In this document: positions 1-5,800 of the stretch, one piece after another
Layout: the number at the start of each line of letters is the position of its first letter
How positions within the stretch are numbered: the stretch's first letter is position 1
From: JAVBNW01 sp031551255
Lineage (GTDB): Bacteria > Bacillota > Clostridia > Christensenellales > UBA1750
Reading direction: 5' to 3'
Length of the DNA: 6,129 nt
NCBI GenBank assembly: GCA_031551255.1
Contig: JAVBNW010000040.1
Span: forward strand, 1-6,129
Program-made: the position numbers and the translations under genes
The notes under the pieces: generated by a model
Database searches by the model: none
What the model saw: only the letters and a program-made list of their open reading frames with translations
What the model was told of the DNA's origin: nothing

Positions 1-47
1 GGCCCTTGTTCGCCGGCCTAGCTCGTCGGTTGCACTACACTCTATTA

Positions 48-71
48 CCCGCGGCGCTGCGGTGCCGTGGG
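48..71. repeat. Hairpin A of element 1 (10 bp, TGCG tetraloop)
   Basis: CCCGCGGCGC (48-57) pairs with GTGCCGTGGG (62-71) around the loop TGCG, with two G-U pairs (51-68 and 56-63) when read on plus. It corresponds position by position to hairpin E in the opposite arm. Confidence 0.7.
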
Positions 72-100
72 GAAATGGCGCTACGTGAAACCTCGTCTTA

Positions 101-124
101 CCAAAGAAACTGAGGTTTCTTTGG
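101..124. repeat. Hairpin B of element 1 (perfect 10 bp, TGAG loop)
   Basis: CCAAAGAAAC (101-110) and GTTTCTTTGG (115-124) are perfect reverse complements separated by TGAG. The stem is AT-rich in the middle and has no T-run after it on either strand, so it is not a typical terminator. It is the first of three hairpins enclosed by the inner stem of element 1. Confidence 0.75.
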
Positions 125-133
125 GTTAGGAAG

Positions 134-156
134 AACGGGGAACGTAGCTCCCCGTT
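134..156. repeat. Hairpin C of element 1 (8 bp, 7-nt loop)
   Basis: AACGGGGA (134-141) pairs with TCCCCGTT (149-156). The stem can be prolonged by AAG (131-133) with CTT (158-160) if T157 is bulged. A short pyrimidine run (TTTCTT) follows on plus, so weak terminator activity is conceivable, but the T-run is poor. Confidence 0.65.
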
Positions 157-180
157 TCTTGCTCCGCTGTTCTTCTTGCT

Positions 181-208
181 CCTCAAAACCGCCACAGCGG
201 TTTTGAGG
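181..208. terminator. Hairpin D of element 1, possible weak bidirectional terminator
   Basis: CCTCAAAACCGC (181-192) and GCGGTTTTGAGG (197-208) are a perfect 12-bp stem with loop CACA. The core AAAACCGC-loop-GCGGTTTT looks like a symmetric intrinsic terminator (GC stem flanked by A4 and T4). It would serve the minus-strand gene ending at 325, or plus-strand transcription entering from the left. The T-run is only four bases and the stem sits inside a larger fold, so the terminator role is uncertain; the hairpin itself is not. Confidence 0.4.
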
Positions 209-232
209 AAGAGGAGGTTTCACGCAGCAGCA

Positions 233-264
233 ATTCCCCGCAACATCGCAATGTTGTGGGGAAT
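233..264. repeat. Hairpin E of element 1 (14 bp, CGCA tetraloop)
   Basis: ATTCCCCGCAACAT (233-246) pairs with ATGTTGTGGGGAAT (251-264) around CGCA, with a single G-U pair (240-257) on plus. It is the right-arm counterpart of hairpin A: the lower CCCGC/GTGGG part is shared, while the upper stem differs by paired substitutions that keep base pairing. Confidence 0.75.
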
Positions 265-324
265 AGAGCGCAGTGCAAACCGACGACGTGAGCGATACGC
301 AGTCCGCGACGACGAATCGCAGTC

Positions 325-978
325 TTATGGGTTGGGCGGAGCGGTGGAGCGGCCGAGCTTTACGATTCGTTCGCGGCCCTGGGAAACTTCGGCCCTGCTC
401 AGCCCGCCAGCGGTTAGGTCGTCTTCGTCAATCGCCGCGAGGCGATCGTAGAACACGAGCGCCTCTTCCTCCGTCTCCGCGGCGCAATATGCATCCTCCG
501 CCGCATCCCATGCGCGCACCGCCTCAAAAAAGCTGCCGGCATACAGGAAGTCCTTGGCGTCAAACTCAGCGAAGAACTGGCGAAACATCGCGCGCACGGA
601 AGGGTAAGCCTGTCTTAGCAACTCGGCGGGCGCGTCATACGAGCGAAAGTACATCTGTGCCGAGCGGCGGTGCGATCGCAAAGCGTCTTCGTCCTCGCCA
701 AGTCGCTGATAAAAATCTCCTTGCATGCGCAAAATCTCCGCGAGCGCGAAGCGCCGCGCGACGCCCTCGCCGTCGCTTCCGAGCACATCGGCTAGCTGAT
801 CCGGCGATAGCGTTAGCGCGGCGCCCGGCGTTATGCCGGTTAAAAGCCCCATGACTTTCGCGATTTCATCTTCGCCCGCCTCGCGCTGCTGCGCCCCGGT
901 AAGGCCCAGCAGGCGCTCCATGAGCAGGCGCAAAAGGTGGATCATGCGCATGATATAGTCGCTCTCATAGCGGTACAT
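325..978 (-). CDS. DUF6483-like helical (TPR-like) hypothetical protein
   Basis: A 217-residue protein of unknown function. The N-terminus (MYRYESDYIMRMIHLLRLLM, residues 1-20) is an amphipathic helix after a D-Y-I-M-R signature that I recall from the clostridial DUF6483 family; the assignment is from memory. Residues about 75-113 (ALAEILRMQGDFYQRLGEDEDAL onward) read like one TPR-type helical hairpin. Residues about 145-207 are helical and acidic and end in a conserved-looking IDEDDLTAGGLSRAEV segment. There is no signal peptide and no convincing membrane span, so it is probably cytoplasmic. I start at the ATG at 978, not the in-frame TTG at 981: a perfect GGAGGTGA (complement of 983-990) lies 4 nt before the ATG but only 1 nt before the TTG. 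The stop is TAA at 325-327. The SpoIID-like gene upstream on the same strand is 355 bp away and separated by element 2, and a promoter directly precedes this gene, so it is probably transcribed on its own. Confidence 0.8.
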   Translation of the reverse strand: MYRYESDYIMRMIHLLRLLMERLLGLTGAQQREAGEDEIAKVMGLLTGITPGAALTLSPDQLADVLGSDGEGVARRFALAEILRMQGDFYQRLGEDEDALRSHRRSAQMYFRSYDAPAELLRQAYPSVRAMFRQFFAEFDAKDFLYAGSFFEAVRAWDAAEDAYCAAETEEEALVFYDRLAAIDEDDLTAGGLSRAEVSQGRERIVKLGRSTAPPNP

Positions 979-997
979 CAAGTCACCTCCGGTTCCA

Positions 998-1010
998 TGT
1001 TATTGTAACA
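998..1010 (-). promoter_or_regulatory. Extended -10 promoter with embedded palindrome for the DUF6483-like gene
   Basis: On the minus strand, TGTTACAAT (complement of 1002-1010) is a good extended -10 (TGnTACAAT). Initiation would be near 995, leaving a leader of about 17 nt that begins just before the GGAGGTGA Shine-Dalgarno. No convincing -35 hexamer is present at 17-18 bp spacing, as is usual for extended -10 promoters. The -10 is nested in a perfect 5-bp palindrome, TGTTA-TTG-TAACA (998-1010), which could bind a regulator. Confidence 0.55.
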
Positions 1011-1025
1011 CAAAACCGTGGGGCT

Positions 1026-1326
1026 TATCGTGACCGAACCTAAAAATGAACACATCTGAGCGGCACGGCGCTAAGCGCCTTCGCGGGCGGGCATGCTGCC
1101 CCCGCAGGCCCCCCCCCGCCGAAGGGGAACGCGCACGGCGCGCCTGCGGCCGGAGCCGAGCGCGTGCAGTGCGCGCATAGAGCGAGGCGCAAGGCCCGTG
1201 AGTACGAGGTGATTCGCGAGCCTTGCGATGCGAGAACCCGTACAAACGGCAAGCTCCGCCTTTGGGGTTGGGCGACTATAAATATTCTCGCTCACCTTAT
1301 GCTCGTTTTGGGGTTCGGCCACGATA
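1026..1326. repeat. Second large palindromic element, candidate structured RNA (element 2)
   Basis: Bases 1026-1062 pair with 1289-1326 over a 37-position stem: about 29 Watson-Crick pairs, 2 G-U pairs and a small internal loop. Key blocks are TATCGTG (1026-1032) with CACGATA (1320-1326), CCGAACC (1034-1040) with GGTTCGG (1312-1318), and TGAGCG (1057-1062) against 1289-1294. Inside are GC-rich hairpins: GGCGC-TAA-GCGCC (1067-1079), GCGG..GGGCA-TGC-TGCCC.CCGC (1083-1105), CGGC-CGGA-GCCG (1147-1158) within a GCGCAC/GTGCGC stem (1131-1174), a long hairpin at 1188-1227, and CCGT-ACAA-ACGG (1238-1249). It fills the gap between the stop codon of the SpoIID-like gene (1334) and the promoter of the next gene. 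No coding sequence is convincing here. I see no sequence similarity to element 1, only similar size, architecture and position. It could be a complex 3' UTR, an independent RNA or a degenerate mobile element. Confidence 0.7.
1188..1227. repeat. Strongest internal hairpin of element 2
   Basis: CGCAAGGC (1188-1195) pairs with GCCTTGCG (1220-1227). After one A-C mismatch, CGTGAGT (1197-1203) pairs with ATTCGCG (1212-1218) using two G-U pairs. The loop is 8 nt. No T-run follows on either strand, so it is not a standard intrinsic terminator. Confidence 0.65.
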
Positions 1327-1333
1327 TTGCTTG

Positions 1334-2374
1334 CTACCACATTTGGATGACTTCCACGTCGGTATAGTAATGCTCGATGATTTCCTCGGCGGTCTTTCCC
1401 TGGTCGGCCATGCCGTACGCGCCCCACTGCGACATGCCTACGCCGTGGCCGTAACCCTTGCCGCGTATGACGAGGTTGCCGTTTTCGATGCCGGCGGATG
1501 TGATGAGCGTGGATTTAAACTTGCTAGGATCCAGCCGTACGCGCAGCGAGGGCGCCGTGACGGGGGTTCCGTCGATGTCAAAGGTGATGGTTCGGCCGGA
1601 CGGTCCCTTTTCGCCGGGCTTGATGGAGCTGATTTTTTTGAAGTTGAAGCCCATTTCGCTAAGGGCCGCTTCCACCTGCGCCATGGGAAAGGAGGCCGTC
1701 CATTCGGCGCTGTCCTTGGGCGCTTTGTCCGATTCGGAAGACTCTATCGATTGGATGTAAGGCGGCTCCTCGCCCTCCCACTCCAGGCCCTCTTTCGCCT
1801 GCGCGGTAATGCCGCCGGCGTGCGCATGAAACCAGGTATAGGTAAGCTCGCCGCGGTAGGCGATCACCATGCCGCGCGTCTCCTCAATGGCCTGCCTTAC
1901 CCGTTCGTTGACGCCCTGGGCGTTATACGCCTGCGCTTCCTTCACATCCGTGGATACATCCGCGCCCTCGTACATCGACCCTCCTTTATCTTCGATGAAC
2001 TTCAGCGCGAACGTGCGCGCGATAATCGCCTGCGCCGTGAGCGCCTCGAGTGGCCAGTCGTTCTTCATCTCGCCGGCCAAAACCCCCTCGAGGTAGGTTT
2101 CAATCGGCATTTCCTCAATCGATTTTTGTTTTGTCAAATACACTTTTAGCGTAGGCTCGCCGTCCGCCCCGGTTTGCAATTTCCCGGGCAACTCGGGCAG
2201 AGTGCCCACTTGGGAGGGCGTAGCGCTCGAAACGGGCCTCTGGGTTACCACTCGGCTGGGCGGAGAGGTCGTGGCGGAAGGTGAGGGTGAGGGCGAGGGT
2301 TTGCCTGCGCAGCCCGTCACCGGCAACAAAGCCGCTGCGAGCATAAGAGAAGCCGTCCTTTTTCGGATGGACAT
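1334..2374 (-). CDS. SpoIID/LytB-domain lipoprotein (putative peptidoglycan lytic transglycosylase)
   Basis: A 346-residue exported protein. Residues 1-22 are a lipoprotein signal peptide: basic MSIRKR, a hydrophobic stretch, and lipobox VTGC with lipidation expected at Cys22. A Pro/Ser/Thr-rich linker follows (about 25-60). The SpoIID domain fills residues about 74-346. It contains the helix around LEGVLAGEM (95-103), where Glu102 matches the catalytic glutamate of B. subtilis SpoIID, then LEALTAQAIIARTFAL (109-124), HAHAGG (183-188), and the C-terminal signature GYGHGVGMSQWGAYGMA (307-323). SpoIID cleaves glycan strands stripped of stem peptides during engulfment, working with SpoIIP and SpoIIM; LytB-type relatives act in vegetative cells. 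Total length is close to B. subtilis SpoIID, but the lipid anchor in place of a transmembrane helix and the lone neighbourhood leave a vegetative role possible. No cysteine other than Cys22 is present. The start is well set by AAGGAGG (complement of 2383-2389) 8 nt upstream. I found no convincing promoter for it. Confidence 0.9.
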   Translation of the reverse strand: MSIRKRTASLMLAAALLPVTGCAGKPSPSPSPSATTSPPSRVVTQRPVSSATPSQVGTLPELPGKLQTGADGEPTLKVYLTKQKSIEEMPIETYLEGVLAGEMKNDWPLEALTAQAIIARTFALKFIEDKGGSMYEGADVSTDVKEAQAYNAQGVNERVRQAIEETRGMVIAYRGELTYTWFHAHAGGITAQAKEGLEWEGEEPPYIQSIESSESDKAPKDSAEWTASFPMAQVEAALSEMGFNFKKISSIKPGEKGPSGRTITFDIDGTPVTAPSLRVRLDPSKFKSTLITSAGIENGNLVIRGKGYGHGVGMSQWGAYGMADQGKTAEEIIEHYYTDVEVIQMW

Positions 2375-2668
2375 GGCGGATGCCTCCTTCGTGGTGATAA
2401 AAGTGCGGTACTAAGATTCGATTGCGTTTTGCAAGATTGCCTTTCTGGAGATATGGAATCCGGGGCCTGATGCGAGACGAGATACAAGCGACGCCATCCG
2501 GCGTGCAGTTTTGCTTAGCCTGTCCTTTGCGGATATGTTTTATGTTGTCCGGCGCGCATGAAAGCCAAAAAATAGCGGCATGCTGATAGAAGGAAAAGCA
2601 TGAGCTTCCTTTATATATTTATTTCTGTTTATGCTTTGGGAAAAAATCCGCTATGTGGAACGATTTTG

Positions 2669-2698
2669 TTGACAAGCGATTGGCACCTGATGTATGAT
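2669..2698 (+). promoter_or_regulatory. Housekeeping sigma (sigma-A type) promoter of rpoB
   Basis: A perfect -35 TTGACA (2669-2674) and a near-perfect -10 TATGAT (2693-2698) are 18 bp apart. Initiation is expected near 2705, giving a leader of about 97 nt before the rpoB start. This is the only consensus-like promoter in the window with both hexamers and would make rpoB transcription independent of any upstream ribosomal protein operon. Confidence 0.8.
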
Positions 2699-2713
2699 GC
2701 TAGTCTGCATCAT
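2694..2713. promoter_or_regulatory. Perfect palindrome over the rpoB -10 and start site (possible operator)
   Basis: ATGATGC (2694-2700) and GCATCAT (2707-2713) are perfect inverted 7-mers 6 bp apart, centred between the -10 and the predicted start of transcription. Since the left half would not be transcribed, it cannot act as an RNA hairpin; a dimeric DNA-binding regulator is the natural reading, but chance is not excluded. Confidence 0.35.
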
Positions 2714-2728
2714 TGTCATAGTGCTGTA

Positions 2729-2783
2729 CTTTGCCCATTTTTTCTAAGGAAGATATGGGTAAGGGGATTGTCTGGTTCGGACA
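2729..2783 (+). promoter_or_regulatory. Two hairpins in the rpoB leader
   Basis: The first pairs TTGCCCAT (2731-2738) with ATGGGTAA (2755-2762), extendable to 2729/2764, with a 16-nt loop. The second pairs TGTCTG (2769-2774) with CGGACA (2778-2783) around GTT and abuts the Shine-Dalgarno. They could influence translation start or transcript stability. Neither is followed by a T-run, so attenuation by termination is not suggested. Confidence 0.35.
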
Positions 2784-2801
2784 GGAGAGGTGAGTGCTTG
2801 T

Positions 2802-5800
2802 ATGATCCATGAGGTCAAGATGGGAAAGCGTACGAGGATGAGTTTTTCCAAAATCAACGAGGTTTTGGAAATGCCGGATCTGATCGAGGTACAAAAGAAT
2901 TCGTATAAGCGTTTTCTCGAGAAAGACCTTCGTGAAGTTCTCAGCGACGTGTCGCCCATCACCGATTACTCCGAAAACATGAGCTTGGAATTCACCGATT
3001 ACTCGCTGGACGACACCCCGAAATACTCGGTTGAGAAGTGCAAAGAGAGGGACGCGACGTACGCGGCCCCGCTTCGCGTAAACGTGCGCCTGCTCAACAA
3101 GCAAACCGGAGAGATTAAAGAGCAGGAAGTTTTCATGGGGGATTTCCCCTTGATGACGGATTCGGGCACCTTTATCATCAACGGCGCCGAACGCGTCATC
3201 GTCAGCCAGCTGGTGCGCTCCCCGGGCGTCTACTATGCCGAAACCATCGATAAAAACGGCAAGGCGCTCTACTCCGCCACCGTCATCCCAAGCCGCGGCG
3301 CGTGGCTCGAATACGAAACGGATTCCAACGACATCCTCTACGTCAGGGTTGACCGTACGAGGAAGATTCCCGTCACGGTCATCCTGCGCGCGCTGGGCTA
3401 TGGCACCGACGCGCAGATCGTGGAGCTTATGGGCGAGGACGAGCGGCTTTCGGCCACCATCGCCAAGGACGCCGCCAAGTCTCGCGACGAGGGCATGCTG
3501 GAGATCTATAAGCGCCTTCGTCCCGGCGAGCCGCTGGCGGTGGAATCGGCGACTTCGCTGTTCAACTCGCTGTTTTTCGACCCCAAGCGCTACGATTTGG
3601 CGCGGGTGGGCCGCTATAAGTTTAACAAAAAGCTTTCCATAGCAAACCGCATGGCGGGGCACAGGGCGATGGAGCCCATTATCCACCCCAAGACGGGTGA
3701 AATCCTCGTCGAGGCGGGTTCCGTAATCGACCGCGACTATGCCGTGGAGCTTCAAAACCTGGGCATCAACGAGGCCGTTCTCGATATAGATGGCCGCGGT
3801 GTTAAGGTGGTGGGCAACCGTTTTGTAGATGCGAAGTGCCACCTGCCCTTTGATCCGGCCGAGGTCGGCATCAACGAAAAGGTACACCTTCCCTCGCTCG
3901 AGGAGCTGATGGCCGAGGTCAAGGATGAGGCGGAGCTTCGCGATGCGATCAAGCTGAATTTAGACAAGCTGATCCCTAAGTTTATCTACGTAGACGATGT
4001 TGTGGCCTCCGTCAGCTACCTGATCGGGCTTCCCTACGGCGTCGGCCTTACGGATGATATCGACCATCTGGGCAATCGTCGCCTGCGCTCGGTGGGCGAG
4101 CTTTTGCAAAACCAGATTCGTATCGGCCTATCCAGGCTTGAGCGCGTGGTCAAGGAGCGCATGGGTATTCAGGACCCTGCCACTGTCACCCCGCAGGCGC
4201 TCATCAACATCCGCCCCGTGTCGGCGGCCATCAAAGAATTTTTCGGCTCGTCGCAGCTTTCGCAGTTTATGGATCAGCCCAACCCGCTGGCCGACCTCGC
4301 GCACAAGCGGCGTACCTCGGCACTGGGGCCGGGCGGCCTCAACCGCGAGCGCGCGTCGTTCGACGTCAGAGACGTTCACCACAGCCACTACGCAAGGCTT
4401 TGCCCTATCGAAACGCCGGAAGGCCCCAACATCGGCCTAATCGGCGCGCTGGCCACCTATGCGCGGGTGAACGAGTACGGCTTTATCGAAGCGCCCTACC
4501 GCAGGGTGGATAAGAAAAATAAGACCGTCACCTCGGAAATCGTGTACCTCACAGCCGACGAGGAGGACAATTACATCGTCGCCCAGGCCAATGAGCAGCT
4601 CGACGAGAACAACTGGTTTACCGACGCCCGCGCCACGGTGCGCGTTCGGGATGAGATTATCGAGGTTCCGCGCGACGAGGTGGACTTTATGGACGTCTCG
4701 CCCAAGCAGCTGGTGTCGGTAAGCTCCGCGATGATTCCGTTCCTTGAAAACGACGACGCCTCCCGCGCGCTCATGGGCGCGAACATGCAGCGCCAGGCGG
4801 TGCCGCTGCTGGTGCCGCAGGCCCCGATCGTGGGCACGGGCATGGAATACAAGGCCGCCTACGATTCCGGCGTGCTCATCATCGCCAAATCCGACGGCGT
4901 GGTGGAAAAGGTTTCCGGCGGCAAGGTTCTCGTGCGCAACAGCACCGGCGGGCTGGATGAATACCACCTGACGAAGTTCATGCGCTCCAACCAGGGCACC
5001 TGCATCAACCACCGCCCGATCGTAGATCTGGGCGAAAAGGTGATGAAGGGACAGGTCATTGCGGACGGCCACTCCACCGATGAAGGGGAGATCGCGCTGG
5101 GCCGCAACATCCTGATGGGCTTCATGACGTGGGAAGGCTATAATTACGAGGATGCGATCCTCATCAGCGAAAAGCTGGTGAAGGAAGACGTGTTTACCTC
5201 CATCCACATCGAAGAATACGAATCCGAAGCGCGCGACACCAAACTAGGACCTGAGGAAATGGTGGCGGACATCCCCAACGTGGGCGAGGACGCGCTCAAG
5301 GATTTGGACGAGTTCGGCGTCATCCGCATTGGCGCTGAGGTGCGTGCCGGCGATATCCTCGTGGGCAAGGTCACCCCCAAGGGCGAGACGGAGCTCACCG
5401 CCGAGGAGCGCCTGCTGCGCGCGATCTTCGGCGAGAAGGCTCGCGAGGTGCGCGATACGTCGCTCAGGGTTCCGCACGGCGAGGGCGGCATCGTGGTGGA
5501 TGTAAAGGTATTCACCAGAGAAAACCGCGACGAGCTCTCCCCCGGGGTCAACAAGCTGGTGCGCGTGTACATCGCGCAAAAGCGCAAGATCTCCGTGGGC
5601 GATAAGATGGCCGGCCGACACGGCAATAAGGGAGTTATTTCCCGCATTCTGCCCGAGGAGGACATGCCGTTTTTGCCGGACGGAACGCCGCTGGAAATTG
5701 TGTTAAATCCACTGGGAGTGCCCTCGAGGATGAACATCGGCCAGGTGCTCGAAACCCATTTGGGCTACGCGGCCAAGGCCTTGGGCTGGCACGTGGCCAC

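Larger units (their letters stand above)
21..293. repeat. Large nested inverted repeat, candidate structured RNA (element 1)
   Basis: The left arm (21-99) and the reverse complement of the right arm (209-293) align over their whole length. I count about 17 substitutions in 79 aligned positions plus two small indels. The outer stem pairs 21-46 with 262-293, including CTCTATT/AATAGAG and GTTGCAC-like blocks. The inner stem pairs CGTGAAACCTC (84-94) with GAGGTTTCACG (214-224), then TCTT (96-99) with AAGA (209-212). Each arm has its own hairpin (48-71 and 233-264), and the centre holds three more. The predicted fold is therefore two nested four-way junctions. No reading frame fits this stretch. 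It lies just 3' of the stop codon of the minus-strand gene at 325-978. Wobble-type mismatches do not settle the transcribed strand: the two arm hairpins keep G-U pairs when read on plus, while the outer stem has them when read on minus. I do not recognise a known RNA family; a mobile palindromic repeat is an alternative. The structure is plain in the sequence; the function is unknown. Confidence 0.75.
2375..2801. other. Divergent intergenic region between the SpoIID-like gene and rpoB
   Basis: 427 bp without a convincing gene. It holds the Shine-Dalgarno of the minus-strand gene at its left edge and the rpoB promoter and leader at its right. Between them are a short hairpin, ACGCC-ATCC-GGCGT (2491-2504, extendable to 2488-2506), a bulged hairpin at 2590-2611 (AAGC-ATGA-GCTT core) followed by an AT-rich stretch, and a weak plus-strand promoter-like pair, TTGCTT (2511-2516) and TATGTT (2534-2539), 17 bp apart. 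A minus-strand promoter must exist here for the SpoIID-like gene, but no candidate stands out, which would fit an alternative sigma factor. Confidence 0.6.

Noticed and set aside
21..293. CRISPR array, tRNA cluster or T-box
   Set aside because: The hairpins have different sequences and spacings, so there are no direct repeats with unique spacers. There is no GGTTCGAATCC-type T-arm, and no T-box signature or aminoacyl-tRNA synthetase gene nearby.
273..854. Plus-strand open frame of 193 codons
   Set aside because: Antisense to the DUF6483-like gene; very Arg/Pro/Ala-rich composition and its start lies inside the stem of element 1.
1139..1144. GGCGCGCC palindrome and other short GC palindromes in 1131-1174 as protein-binding sites
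   Set aside because: Such palindromes are expected by chance in a stretch of this GC content and are better explained as parts of the hairpins.
1026..1326. Simple Rho-independent terminator of the SpoIID-like gene
   Set aside because: The closing stem spans 300 bp and no T-run follows its 3' side on the minus strand, so it does not fit an intrinsic terminator, although termination within it is possible.
1223..2149. Long plus-strand open frame (308 codons)
   Set aside because: It lies antisense to the SpoIID-like gene, whose signal peptide, catalytic region and GHGVGMSQWG signature are unmistakable. The plus-strand translation is Arg/Gly/Leu-rich with no recognisable domain, typical of an antisense shadow in GC-rich DNA.
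2511..2539. Second rpoB promoter, TTGCTT-17-TATGTT
   Set aside because: Only 3/6 and 4/6 matches to consensus and far weaker than the TTGACA/TATGAT pair downstream; kept only as a remark in the intergenic entry.
2600..2812. 70-codon plus-strand open frame with an AAGGA-like site, overlapping the rpoB start
   Set aside because: It contains the rpoB promoter within it, has no recognisable similarity and biased hydrophobic/cysteine content typical of AT-rich non-coding DNA. A real leader peptide would need a promoter upstream, and only a weak one is present.
2700..3887. Minus-strand open frame of 395 codons, and others at 4437-5207, 5144-5737 and 5703-6104
   Set aside because: All are antisense to the well-conserved rpoB frame and show no domain or ribosome binding site of their own.
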